A stretch of DNA of 64,000 bases from Rhinopithecus roxellana (Eukaryota; Chordata; Mammalia; Primates; Cercopithecidae), in assembly GCF_007565055.1 (NCBI RefSeq), contig NC_044554.1, positions 50,069,176-50,133,175 on the forward strand. The letters run 5' to 3'. The notes under the pieces were generated by a model. That model was given only the letters and a program-made list of their open reading frames with translations, was not told where the DNA came from and did not search any database. Shown here one piece after another: positions 12,191 to 24,550 of the stretch. Positions within the stretch are counted from its first letter, which is position 1. Each line of letters opens with the position of its first letter. The translations under genes were made by a program, and so were the position numbers.

Positions 12191-14327
12191 CATGAGGGCT
12201 GGAGCTCCAGCACCGTTTTGGCATCTGAGCCAAGGCTAGCGACTGTAATACCTCTAGACTTCTTGTTGTATGAGGAAAATAAACACCTGTGATTGCAATT
12301 TATGTTACTTGCAACTTCACACATCTCTAATAGATACAGACTCAAACATTAGATCTTTAGCCAAGGGCTAATTATTTTCAAAAGGCAAGATGAGGCCGTT
12401 TTCAAATCTGCAATTCTTAGAAAATTTGCCACTCAAGTCTGTTTTCCAGCAAGATGCATTACAAAATGTGCTCTGAACAATTAAGAGATGAATAAGCAAT
12501 TGCATTCTTCATTAGGGAAGTTGTGATTGAGAAAAAGTGGTTATAATCACTTAAACTATCTGAAATTGTAGGATAAATAAAACACAAAACAAAATACAAA
12601 CTTGCAAATCATGAATCAATAGTAAGAGGAAAATTAAGTAATTGAGGGTAATTATGACGACGAAAGTAAAATATCATATGTAAGTATAATAAGAAAGTCT
12701 GTTTTTAAAAGAATATTTTAAATATCCAGGTTGACATAATGGAAATATAAAAGAGAAATAGCAAAGACAGGGATGTCATCAGTGAAAAATTCCTTGACAT
12801 CCGTCAGAGGAAGTCAACAGTTATTGCAGACATAATTAGTTAAAAGAATTTTAATGTTCTAAGATAATCATGAAATATTATCTTTAAAATAGGGTGTTGA
12901 CCTCACAAGTCATGGATAAAAGATAAAAGCAAATGGACATGGTTCCTTCATCCAAAAGCAAAATAGATAAAAGATAACAAGAAAGCTTTAAAATATAGAA
13001 AACATAATTAAAGTGACAGATGTCAAACCAAGTACAAGGTCTTAATAAGCATAATATTCCAGAATAATTTTTATGGTAAGTCATTGGAATAAATACGTCA
13101 TGGAATTTCTTCATGTGGCAAAACATCTCTCTCCCATTTCATAATATACATAAATAAACTGTTGTCTATTGCATTTCTAGAAACATTTATGTAAAAGAAA
13201 ACACAATTTTTTTGTGTCTTATATAAAAAAGACACAATATTTTGGGGACACTGGACCATTTCACTTATCAAATAGCAATGCAACCATCAGTGACAGTACA
13301 AATGAATGCTGTTAAAATTAAATGTATAATTTTGAAATATTTAAATCATGGAGTTTAAATAAACATATGTACACATGTAATTGGAGGGAGGGAATTGCCA
13401 TCCCTACACTGTTTCCCACCTTTTCTCTTCTCCTCCTCTTACCTGCACCTTCACAACCCAAGGAGAGACAGGAAGATGATGTTGACTTGTCTATAAAATT
13501 GATTAGCCTCTTACAAGCAATAATTTCAATCTTCTTCTGAGTCTTTGTGTAGCTAAAGCAGCAATCATGAAAAGGTATATAACCTGGAAATGAGCCCACT
13601 TTTTATTTATTATAAATCTAAGAAGATGCAGTTTGAAAGTGGGACATGATTTTTAAAATCATAGTATACTCATATTCAAATTCAACAAAAAATAGGCGTA
13701 AAATTTTAATCACTTTAAGTGAAGACATAAAATTATTTATTTTCATGTTAGAAAATACAGTAAGTTCCTTAACTGGATATATTCCTTCCTTCAAAGTAAA
13801 TTAATGAAGAAGAGACATTCAATAGATAATAAAAATCTAAAATATAATTAGTGTAAATTACAGAAATTTCCCCCATTAATTGTCATTAAATCCCCACTGA
13901 CAACTCCAACTCCCCTTCCCTTCTCCTGCCACAAATCTTTTACTTGCCTGGAAGAAGTTATACTGCTCTTGATTATAGCCTGAGTTACTAATCTTATTGT
14001 GGGTGAGGTGGGCTTCACTAATGGTTAGATAAGTAGGTTCTTCTTCTTTGCAACTCTGTTCTGTACTACGTATGAGAATTAACGGGTTGGCCTTGGGACT
14101 TGTGCTTTTCTGAATCATCATGACCTGTTGGATACCAGAAAAAATAAAAACTGGCATATTTATGACTCACACTGGTTGCAGGATAAGGAAGAAGAATGGA
14201 TTTAGTGTCACCCTATATTATTCTGCTGGAAAACCAGAGTAAATTGAATAACTCAGAATTACCCCAAAGAGACTTTAAAAGCCAGACTAATTTAACTCTG
14301 GTCCATCCTTAAAACATCAGCTATCAG
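12191..14327. other. AT-rich intergenic interval
   Basis: Very AT-rich; no gene or confidently assigned repeat. Open frames are short and rich in Ile, Lys and Asn, as expected from base composition. Confidence 0.4.
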
Positions 14328-14951
14328 CCCAGAAGTAAACCATCACATACACGGTCAATTGATTTTCTGCAAGTGTGCCAAGACTTCAGTGGCAAAGGAC
14401 AATCTTTTCAACAAATCTTTTCCAGGGAAAACTGGATATCCACATGCAAAAGACCAAAGTTTGACCCTTACTTTATAGCATATACAAAAATGAACTCAAA
14501 ATGGATCAAAAACCCTGAACTTTAGAGCTAAAACTATAACTCTTAGAAGAAAGCATTAGGAAAAATCCTCAATAGATTGGATTTAGCAACAATTTAATGA
14601 ATATCATACCACAAGCAAATGCCACAAAACAAAAAGTAGATATATTGAACATCATCAAAATTAAAAAACTTTTGTGCATCAAAGGATATTATTAAGAAAG
14701 CAAAAACACGATCTAACAAATAGGGGAAAATAATTTCAAATTATATATCTGCTAAGGAATTAATATCCAGAATATATAATGAATTCCTAAAACTCAACAA
14801 CAAAACACAAAGTAATTCAAAAGTGGTCAAAAACTTTAATAGACATTTTTGCAAAGCAGATATACAGTCCAATAAGTATGTAAAAAGATGCTCAGTATCA
14901 TTAATGAAATGAAAATTAAAATCATGGGGTACCGCTTTATGCCTCCTAGGA

Positions 14952-15170
14952 TATAATAGCCACTATATTTAAAAAATATGTATTTAAAAAATATATCACT
15001 ATTATATATAATATATAATATTATACTTTGTATTATATATATTATTATATTATTTATAATGTTATATACAATAACTATTATACAATATATAATAAAATAA
15101 AATATATTTTTCAAAATATAAAAATATTATTAAATATTTTAAAAATATAATAGCCATTATATTAAAAAAA
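14952..15170. repeat. AT-rich expansion within L1
   Basis: The phrase 'ataatagccactatat' at 14952 recurs almost identically at about 15150, with about 190 bp of near-pure A/T between. Standard L1 has only one copy and no such insert. Confidence 0.7.
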
Positions 15171-15514
15171 CAGGAAGTAAAAAGTGTTGGTGAGGATGTG
15201 GAGAAATTGGAACTCTTGTACATCACTGGAGGGAAATGTAAAATGATGCAGCCACTGTGTAGAACAGCATGACAGTTCCTCAAAAAATCGAACACAGAAT
15301 TGCTATATGATCTAGCAATTCTATTTCTAGGTGTATACCCAAAATAATTGAAAATAAGGACTAGAACAGGTATTTGTACACCCCTCGTTATGGCAGCATT
15401 ATTCACAATGGCCTAGAGGTGGAAACAATCCATGCCCATCAACAGATAAATAGATAAACAAAATGTTGTATACAAGCACAATGGAATATTATTCACTCAT
15501 AAAAATAATGTAAT

Positions 15515-15752
15515 TTATTTATTTATTTACTTATTTCTTTATTTTTTTGGGATGGAGTCTTGCTCTGTCCCCCAGGCTGCAGTGCAGTGGCACGATCTCA
15601 GCTCACTGCAAGCTCTGCCTCCCGGGTTCACGCCATTCTCTCATCTCAGCTTCCCGAGTAGCTGGGACTACAGGCACCTGCCACCATGCCCGGCTAATTT
15701 TGTTTTTGTATTTTTAGTAGAGACGGGGTTTCACCGTGTTAGCCAGAATGGT
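15515..15752 (-). repeat. Alu fragment
   Basis: Reverse Alu starting in a TTTATTT tract, then 'gatggagtcttgctctg', and ending at 'gttagccagaatggt'. The 5' portion of the element is lost at the junction with the adjacent LTR. Confidence 0.88.
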
Positions 15753-15756
15753 ATGT

Positions 15757-16128
15757 GTTCTGTATTCGTCTGCTTTATGTCACTATAAAGGAATACCTGA
15801 GGCTGGGTAATTTATGAAGAAAAGAGGTTTATTTGGCTCACAGTTCTGCAGGCTGTACATGAAGCATAGTATCCACATTTGCTTCTGGTGAGGGCCACAA
15901 GAAGCTTCCAGTCATGGTGGAAGATGAAGAGGAGCCAGCAGAGGGATGGGAGGAAATGCCAGGTTCTTTTCAACAACCAGATCTCGCATGAACTCATAGA
16001 CTGAGAACTCACTCATTACTGCAAGGACAGCATGAAGCCATTCATGAGGGATTTGCCTCCATGATCCAAACACTCCCCACTATTTCCACATGAGATTTGG
16101 AGGGAAGAAAACATCCAAACTATATCAT
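15757..16128 (-). repeat. MST/THE1-like LTR (MaLR)
   Basis: Begins 'ctgtattcgtctgc...', contains 'acctgaggctgggtaatttatga' (reverse of the usual MST/THE1 3' end), and ends 'acatccaaactatatca'. The assignment is based on remembered consensus. Confidence 0.7.
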
Positions 16129-16193
16129 GCTACAAGATGGATGGACCTTGAAAACATACTTAGTGAAATAAGTTGGAGACAGAAGGACAAATG

Positions 16194-16233
16194 TGTGATT
16201 CCAGTTATATCAGTGTGATTCCAGTTGTATCAG
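16194..16233. repeat. 20-bp tandem duplication
   Basis: Two copies of TGTGATTCCAGTTnTATCAG (16194-16213, 16214-16233) at the edge of the next LTR. A second 17-bp duplication lies in that LTR at about 16281-16314. Confidence 0.9.
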
Positions 16234-16611
16234 TGTCTTAGTCTGTTTAGGCTCCTAGAACAAAATACCATGAACTGGTATTAACAACAGAAATTTATTA
16301 ACAACAGAAATTTATTTCTCACAGTTCTGGAGGATGGGAAGTCCAAGATGAAGAGACCAACAGCTTCAGTGTCTGATAAGGGCTCGCTCCCTGGTTCACA
16401 GATGGTCGTCTTTTTGCTGCATCCTCACGTGGCAGAAGGGGTAAGAGGTGTTTCTTGGGCCTCTTTTATAAGGCCACTAGTCTAATTTATGAAGTTGCTG
16501 ACTACATGACCTAATTACCTCCCAAAGGCCCTACCTCCTATTAGCATCCACTTGGGGGCTAGAATTTCAACATACAAAACTTCAGGGGACCCAAACATTC
16601 AGGCTGTAGTG
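16234..16611 (-). repeat. MLT1-like LTR (MaLR)
   Basis: 'tcttagtctgtttaggctcc', 'aacaacagaaatttatttctc' and 'tgacctaattacctcccaaagg' give the reverse MLT1 layout. It ends with 'acattcaggctgtagtg' and is nested in the L1. Confidence 0.65.
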
Positions 16612-16855
16612 ATGAGGTAGCAGGAGTAGGCAAATCTGTAGTGATAGGAAATAGATAGAAGATACCAGGGGCAGAAGGAGGAGTTATCATTTTATCTGTA
16701 GAGAATTTTTGTTAAGAATGCTGAAAAAATTTTGGGTGTAGACAGTGGCAACGGTTGTAGAACACTGTGAATATATTTAATGTCAGTGAATTGTGGTTAA
16801 AATGATAAATATTAAGTCATGTATATTTTACCACAATAAAAAAATCTTAGTTCAC

Positions 16856-19250
16856 AGATTGCTGTTTCAGGGAAAACTTTAGAAATCACGCTCATTCACA
16901 GAAGACTTTTTTCTCTCATCATGTTTCTAATTGTAAATCTGTATTTATTTGTGTGGTTTCTGACGATTGTCTTTCTCCTCCCCAGGACTGATGTTCCATA
17001 ATGATTTCCAAGTCAGATTTGCTTACTTATCTACTAATAGTATCTAACTCATTGAAATAATTCAGTATAAAACATTTTTATTGAATTAATATTTTTAGTA
17101 ATAAGAAAGGAAAATAAAATACAATCTTGAGTAACACATCCATTGCAATTATCTAAAGCTTTTCCAGCTCTTACGTTTATAGAGTTGAACAATTTTAATA
17201 GGTCATTTAAAAATATAATTTGGCAAATGTGGCATGACTAGGCCACACAAAAACACAGATAGAGAAATAAGTCTCATTATTCTATTGTTACATAATTATT
17301 CACGATCAAATTATGGATTGTAAAAAGGTTAATTATTCCTAATGGTCTCCAAAAGCCATTATTTTCTTTAATTTGCATTTGGTAGGAATTGAGCGAGGCA
17401 GCTGATTACAAAGGGGCATAGCTATGCATTCTGATTTTACGTAATTCATTCTGAAGACTAATAGCGACAGTAAGTTAACAAAGTTTCCTACGAGAATCTA
17501 TACATATCTTGTAATAGACTTCAAATAAGCCAAGCGAGTGGGAAATATTATGAACTTTTATATCTTATAATTAGAAATAACTTTGTATGCAACTGACTCT
17601 TCTAAGAGGTCAACAAGAAAAAGAAGATGAGGTCTGCTCCTATTTTTATTTTTGTTTTCTTATTTAAAACTAGACAATTGAAGATTTTAGAATAGCTTCC
17701 TTGGTGAAGTGCTTTAAACTCTGAACACTCAGAAGAGTATTGACAAAATTTTATTCTGTAAGCATTTTTATAAAACAATTCTGCTTCCAGTTAAACACCT
17801 TTTACTTTTTTTAGTGGTAGTGGTAATGGTGGTGGTGGTGGTAGGGATGGTGGATTCAACACTCCTAAAAATGGGAACTTTCTGGAGTTTACATTAATTA
17901 TATTGAAGTTGTTTTATTACGTGTCAAATGTCTACTTGTGCTTCACTGCTTTATTAGTAATAAGTGTGTTCTCCAGTTATGTCACTCAGTCTATTTTTCC
18001 AAATGGAAACAAATAATTTCATATGTTTATAAATAAGTGACTAGGGCCTTTAAGACTTTTTATTGGAACTCATGTAAGTTTGTGTATGATTATAATTTGA
18101 GCCTTTCTCTGTGATCTAGAGTTTCTCCATCTGCTAAATGCCATAGAATAATTAAAAAAAAAAAAAAAGACTGCTAAGAGACTAGTTGGCAGAGAGATAA
18201 GCTGGTTTGTGAGACATTCAAGCAGTAGAAGTTGGTATAAAGTGATAGCGAATGTTGTTGGTGTTTTCCTCTTAGCAGCTGGTTTGAAAGTTCTCCTTGG
18301 GGAGTGTTGTTTTATTTCATTTTGTTTTATTTGGAGGAAATGTGTTGGTAAAACATTTGGGGCAAGGGAGATTCCAATGTGCATGCTTAAGTACTGCAAA
18401 ATGCTCTCAAATTGCCCTTTAAATCCAGGGACTACATCAGGTTGACTCACCTTTGCTTGCGTGTGTGTGTGTGTGGCCTGCATATATAAATGTGGGTATA
18501 ATTGCTTAAGCAGAGCTCAATTGCTTTATGTAATGGTGGGGTGAGTCTGTGCGGTTTTGTGTTTAATTGTTTTTTAAATAGCAATTAGATGTGTATTTCA
18601 TTATATCAAAAAAGTGAAGGCAGTCAAAGGGGATCACTCTTTTTTTCTCAGTAAAATTTACTGATCAAAGGAGATCCAGCTATCAGCTATGCTACTTCAG
18701 ATCTCCATGCTTCATCAGCAATTCTGGTAGGGACAGAGTGAGTGCTGACAACAGGAGAGTGGTTGGTGGCCTTAAGCGGGGTTTCCGCAGCCTCTTTTTC
18801 TACCAGCCAAGAGGGTGTATTATGGTCATTAATGTCACTCTTCCTGAAGTAGAACCCTGATGTGTGCTTCCTCAGGTGTCTTGTAGGAAAATCCATTAGC
18901 AATTATTTTTGCCTTGAGATATTCAAAGGCCACTTTCTTTGTAATCAATTAAGGAAGCAAAAGTATAAGCAAACAAGATTCCTGAACAAAGCATTGGTGG
19001 GTAAGGCTCACTTTTTTTTTTTCAGTAGACAGGCATGTATTTTTAAGGAAAAGGTCAGATAACCCTCAGTTATCTTTGTTTAGATATAACGGTCACAATC
19101 TGTCATAATTAGTCATAATCATGTACCTCTGTTCATTTTTCCTAAGATAGCAAAATCACAATATGGCTTTGCCTGGAGGGTCACTTGGAAGTTTTCATAT
19201 GGGCTCTGAGACAGAGGGAGGAGGATCTGGGGCAATACAAAAGACACAGT
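16856..19250. other. AT-rich intergenic interval
   Basis: No gene recognised. Contains a short TGG/GGT run near 17815-17850 and a (GT)n run at 18460-18475. Confidence 0.4.
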
Positions 19251-19258
19251 AAAGCTGG

Positions 19259-19321
19259 AGGACGTGGGAGGAGAGAGAGACAGAGCGAGAGAGGGAGAGA
19301 GAGAGAGAGAGAGAGAGAGCG
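19259..19321. repeat. (GA)n microsatellite
   Basis: GAGAGAGACAGAGCGAGAG-type run; purine-rich. Open frames here are repeat translation only. Confidence 0.9.
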
Positions 19322-19949
19322 ATCTCCAGGGGTTCAGGTGACTAATTCTCCCGGTGTTTGCAGTCACAGATAACCTGTGTCACTTCCAGACCAAACAGCT
19401 CAATAGACAAGTGTACTTTATCTTTGTTTTATTTTCTTTTTACTCACTTGATACAGATGAGCAGAAGGATCTCAGAAGTTACATTTTTAAAACAACAGAT
19501 GGAAACAACCATCACAACAACTCCTTAGTCTATGAATTACTCCTTGGAGAGGCAACTCCCATCAACCAGGAACAACCGTTTAGGACTCTTCATGAGCAAG
19601 AAATAAACTTCCATCATGATTGTACCACTATGTAGCTTGGAGTTTGCTTATTACAGCAGCTAATGTTACCCTAACGAATATACCCTGTGTGCAAACTGAT
19701 GTATGGAGGAAACAGAAATTTTAAACGTGGATTCAGGAGTATAGGGATCAGGGAAAGCAGCTGTCTGAGTTGCATTAAGAAGCCAGGAGATTGAACAGAG
19801 GCTTGAGTTGGATCCTCCTGAAACCCTAAAGCGTTAGCCACTATTTCAGGGCTCGTCTCACAATGTGTGCCTTGTAGGGAGGGGAGGAAAAGAAAGCATT
19901 AAATGACACAAAACATGGCTGCCCCAGTCCTTGCTTCTGTAGCTGATCA

Positions 19950-21250
19950 TGAGGTCTAAATTAATAATCAAAACGACCTTATTCCACCTCCTATTCCCTG
20001 TCTGTCTCCTCTACCAGCACCTTAGCAGGCCAGAGTTCTTTTCTGGTAGGGTGAATCATATCTTCATTCTCAGAGGATCTGAGTCCTTAGTCCTTGGGAT
20101 CCTGGCTTCACTGAGTTGCTGCTGTGTTTATTATCTAGATATATTGGACAAAGGATGCTAAGAGGCACTCCAGGGAATTCTCTGGGCTCCAGGCATTGTT
20201 CTGCTTGTCCCTATTATGGAACAGTCACTGAATTTCCCATGAATGGTCATGGGGATCATTCATTCAAGCCAGTGACCACCTTTGCTGCCTGTTATTTTAG
20301 TAGCATGAAGAGCTGCAAATGCCAGAAGGCAATCTCAGCTTCCCGTTTAATAGAACAATGACTTTATTTCTTGGTGGAAAAATTTTTCCCTTGGACAGAA
20401 ATTAGTACAAGGTATGGGAAAGGAAGCAAAATTCCTTAAGTGGTTCAGTTAAGGTGTGATAGGAAAAATCTATCCCTGTCTCCACTCTTTGTTTCCTGGG
20501 CCTGAGTATTCTGGCAATGAGAGATAAAGCAATACGTTGTCCACTAGGTTAGGGCGTATACCACTACTATAGAACAGTGCCCCAGCCTCTCAGAGGGTGG
20601 TCTCCTCACTGGCCCATTGGCAGGCCATTCTATCTTTCTACCAATCAAGCTGCTTCTAGGTGGTGTGGCACATGATAAAACCAGACAATTCTATGGGTGT
20701 AAGTCTATGTCTGTACTTACAACATGATAAAATATGTTCTTTGGTCAGAGATGATATCAAAATGATGAATAAGTCATTCAATAAGTCCAAGAATGTTGGT
20801 GCTGACAGAAACATTGTGGGTAAGGAAGGAAAATTCTTCTTGAGAATATGTACATACTCCTGTGAAATTAAACTATGTCTCCCTAATGATAGAAGGGATT
20901 CAAAGTAATCAGCCTTCTGGGTGATCTCCTTAAACACCTGAGGAATGGTGTTGTGATGGGGACTAAACTCTAGTATCTCCTTTTACCAGTGCTGATCACT
21001 TCTGATTAGCCTTGCAAAGGAAGCCCATGTCACTGAGCCCATGTATCACTTCCATTGATGTCTTTGGAGCGGCCATGCACATGGGCTCATGGAGAAAGCC
21101 CCGGGATGGAGCATCCATTCACTTTCTCACTAAGATCATTCATCTTCCTCAGCATGCTATTTCTTACCAAAAAATTTTATTTTCTTCCTTAAGATATTCC
21201 AGCAGAATGCTCTTACTTCTTGTTCTAATTTGAACTTCTTATTCCCTGGT
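19950..21250 (-). pseudogene. ERV-L pol remnant (integrase then dUTPase region)
   Basis: On the minus strand, about 21240 down to 20430 resembles the ERV-L integrase region as remembered. This includes the stretch reading roughly 'gtgccacaccacctagaagc' then 'ggtagaaagatagaatgg'. From about 20360 to 19960 it resembles the following dUTPase region and the 3' end of pol, which in ERV-L replaces an env gene. Frames are short and broken; no intact protein is possible. It is an ancient fixed copy. The assignment is from recognised sequence phrases, not a search. Confidence 0.6.
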
Positions 21251-21881
21251 TTTACCACAGAACCAACATCCTGGCCATCCTGAGATTTAATTTTACTGAG
21301 TTTTGGAGTTGGTCTCACTGTACTTTGATTTCTTATCTTCATCTTTTTTTTTCCTTAGGACTACATTTTTTTGTGTGCTGGAATTCATATTTTAATACAC
21401 TTTATAGAAAAACTTTCATCTCTGCATGTATTAAATGGCTTTATTCTATCTTAATGCTTTGTTAATATTTTGGTTATAGTATTTGAGATGTAAAACGTTT
21501 TCTTTTCTAGCCTGACTGAAGTCCTGACTTCGTTTACTTCCAGTACCTAATGTTGCTGGTACGAAGTTAGCTGCCAATCTGATTCAATTCTGCCCATGAT
21601 AATTTGTTTTATTTATTTTTTCTGGAGTTTTTAGGGTTTTCTTTTTATCATTTCTATTCTGAAGTTGTGTAAAAATATGTAAAAAAATATTTTATCCACT
21701 GTGCTTACCTTTCCCCTGAATGCTTTTCATTCTTTTTTTGTTTGTGATTTATATGTTTTCTATGAATAGCTTTTCTCCTGAAATTATCATTTAACCGATA
21801 ATTTTTAACTGATGTCAACGGTCCCTTTTTCTTTTTTCATTTTACTCTTTTTTTAAATAAATGAATATAATGTTTTCTCAA
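21251..21881. other. T-rich intergenic interval
   Basis: AT-rich, with no gene recognised. Confidence 0.4.
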
Positions 21882-22190
21882 TTTTTTTTTTGAGACGGAA
21901 TTTTACTCTGTTGCCCAGGCTGGAGTGCAGTGGTGCGACCTCAGCTCACGGCAACCACCACTTCCTGGGTTCAAGCAATTCTCCTGTCTCAGCCTCCCAA
22001 GTAGCTGGGATTACAGGCATGCACCACCAAGCCCAGCTAATTTTTTTTTTTTTTTTTTTTTTGTATTTAGTAGAGATGGGGTTTCACCATGTTGATCAGG
22101 CTGATTTTAAACTCCTGACCTTAGGTGATTCGCCTGCCTCCGCCTCCCAACGTGCTGGAATTACAGGTGTGAGCCACTGTACCCAGCCTC
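21882..22190 (-). repeat. Alu SINE, full length
   Basis: Reverse Alu from T-tract to 'ccactgtacccagcc', with a long internal T run in the middle A-rich linker (about 22042-22062). Confidence 0.93.
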
Positions 22191-22314
22191 AAAATTTTAA
22201 AAAAGAAAAAATAAACTTATAATTAAATTAAAGTTTTTGTCTTTTCCCAAAAGTATATATGTTTCCTCTGGGGTCAATATTCTGTTTAATTACCTTGGTC
22301 TTTCTCTTTTATTC

Positions 22315-22690
22315 TGCTATATTAGTAAGGATAATTAATGCTACCTGCTATTACAAATAATCTCAAAATTCTCAGTGCCTTAATCCAGTGTAAGTTGTCT
22401 TGCTTTGCTTTCACCTCACGTAAAGGCCAATTCCTGGTCAGAGTCCTCCGGGGCAACTTTCTTATAGGGGATGACTCAGAGATGCAGGGCGCCACTACTC
22501 TAGGATTCCCATTATTGCTGCAAAAAGTGAGAGAGGAATATCACATGTAGGAGATCTTGTGTTTCTAGCAAAGCCTGGGTGAATTATGTTTCTACTGCAT
22601 TCCCCTATTTAGAATTGGTCATCAGGCCCAATCTAGATGCAAGGATACTGGGAAATGTAGTTTTTCTATACTCCCCAGAGGATGATAAAA
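22315..22690. repeat. Old interspersed repeat, family not assigned
   Basis: 'aattctcagtgccttaatcc' at the start and 'ctagatgcaaggatactggg aaatgtagt' (split here for length) near the end are phrases of a common mammalian repeat that I cannot name with confidence. Confidence 0.35.
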
Positions 22691-23267
22691 TGGTTTGATA
22701 AATCTATAGAATTGTCTTTGCCAGAGCCTTTTGCTTTTCTTTTTAATCAAATGTCTGCTGATACTCAGTTGTCCAATATGATTATAAATTTAGAAATGTT
22801 GATTATTACCTGTAACTGACTAACATTTCTTCTGATACTAGTTTCCTTTTCCCTGCATACAAAGACTGCAAGATTTCTGTTTGTGGGTGTGGTATGTGGA
22901 CAGGCAGGCTATACTCTAAGATAAGCAAGCTGGCAGCCTGTACTCTGACAGCCATTGCCCGTCTTAGGCTGACAGTTTATTCAGCCTCACTTTATAGGCA
23001 CTTTCCTTACACATACTCATGTGTGGGACACATGACTCAGCAGTCGTTGGACATACAGTTCTTCAATCAGTTGTCTTACTTTAAGCACTTTCTCATGCTT
23101 TGACTGCATCTCTAAGAGTTTATAGAATGCTGTAAAAATGACCCTGCCTCACTTGCTGCGTTCTTTTCTACCTGTATTGAGCTAGGCCCTTTTCGCTCTG
23201 ATTTATATTAAGTCACGTTGGCCATAGCCATCTCTGGTCTTTCAGAAACTCATGAAATCTTATTTAT

Positions 23268-23536
23268 TTATTATTATTTTTTTGAGACGGATCCTCGCTC
23301 TGTCGCCCAGGCTGGAGTGCAGTGGTGCGATCTCAGCTCACGGCAAGCTCCGCCTCCTGGGTTCAAGGGATTCTCCTGCCTCAGCCTCCCAAGCAGCCTC
23401 CCAAGCAGCTAGGACTACAGGTGCCCGCCACCACGCCTGGCTAATTTTTTTGTATTTTTAGTAGAGACAGGGTTTCACTGTGTTAGCCAGGATGGTCTCG
23501 ATCTCCTGACCTTGTGATCTGCCCACCTCGGCCTTA
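23268..23536 (-). repeat. Alu SINE, 5' truncated
   Basis: Reverse Alu from a TTATTTTTTT tract. It contains a small internal duplication 'cctcccaagcag' (about 23387-23408) and ends at 'ccacctcggcct' before the true 5' end. Confidence 0.92.
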
Positions 23537-23865
23537 AAATCTTATTTTGTTAATATTCTCCATCCAGTATTTGACAATTATGTTCTTTTCTTCTCTTTTA
23601 TACTTTTTCCTATAACATATTTCTATACTTTATTGTTTTTATTTTGGAGTGAGGGAAGATAAATGAGTTTTTCTCAAGCTATGACCTTGAACTTAAATTT
23701 TTCACTTAGCATAATATGATATTCCATACTAATAAAACTATTTTGCATATCATTAAATAATATTCTAAAGTAAGTTTTGAAATATAAAAATATTCCATTT
23801 TATAATTTACTATAATTTAGCTACTAATTTCCTCTGGTTGAATATTTACGTTATTTCTGTATTTT

Positions 23866-24104
23866 CTTTCTTTCTTCCTTCCTTCCTTCCTCCTTCCTTC
23901 CTTCCTTCCTTCCTTCCTTCCTTCCTTCCTTCCTTCCTTCTTTCCTTCCTTCCTATTTTCCTTCATTTCCTTCCTTCCTTCCTTCCTTCCTTCCTTCCTT
24001 CCTTCCTTCCTTCCTTCCTTCCTTCTTTCCTTCCTTCCTTCCTTCCTACCTTCCTTCCCCCTTCCTCCCTCCCTCCCTCCCTCTCCTCTCTCTCTTTTTC
24101 TTTT

Positions 24105-24169
<65 letters not shown>

Positions 24170-24262
24170 TTTCATTCTTTCTTTCTTCTTTCTTTCCTTC
24201 TTTCTCTTTCTTTCCTTCCTCCCTCTCTCTCTCTTTCTTTCTTCCTTCCTTTCTTTCTTTTC
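23866..24262. repeat. Long (TTCC)n/(TTTC)n polypyrimidine microsatellite
   Basis: About 390 bp of almost pure pyrimidine: CCTT repeats to about 24055, CCCT runs, then CTTT repeats, ending at the T-tract of the next Alu. The long open frames on both strands here are translated repeat, not genes. Confidence 0.97.
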
Positions 24263-24550
24263 TTTTTTTTGATGGGCTCTTGCTCTGTCACCCAGGCTGG
24301 AGTGTAGTGGTGTGATCTTGGTTCACTGTAACCTCTGCCTCCCAGGTTCAAGTGATTCTCCTGCCTCAGCCTCCTGAGTAGCTGGGATTACAGGCATGAG
24401 CCATCACATCCAGCTAATTTTTATATTTTTAGTAGACAGGGGGTTTCACCATGTTGGCCAGGCTGATCTTGAACCCCTGACCTCAGGTGATCCACCCACC
24501 TCAGTCTCCCAAGGTGCTGGGATTACAGGCATGAGCCACCATGCCCAGCC
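24263..24550 (-). repeat. Alu SINE
   Basis: Reverse Alu whose T-tract abuts the polypyrimidine microsatellite. Both monomers are present, ending 'ccaccatgcccagcc'. Confidence 0.93.

Larger units (their letters stand above)
14328..16855 (+). repeat. L1 3' half with nested insertions
   Basis: ORF2 remnants and 3' UTR on the plus strand run from 'agcccagaag' through 'gatgtggagaaattggaact' and 'atggaatattattcactcat' (to about 15510). They resume at 16127-16227 ('acaagatggatggacc') and again at 16612-16855 with a tail ending AATAAAAAAA. The gaps are filled by an Alu fragment and two MaLR-type LTRs. Many stops are present; it is long dead. Confidence 0.85.

Noticed and set aside
23838..24272. A 144-residue open frame of Ser/Phe/Leu/Pro repeats, and a Lys/Glu/Arg/Gly frame on the other strand
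   Set aside because: Both are direct translation of the (TTCC)n/(TTTC)n microsatellite; there is no start context, splice structure or domain.
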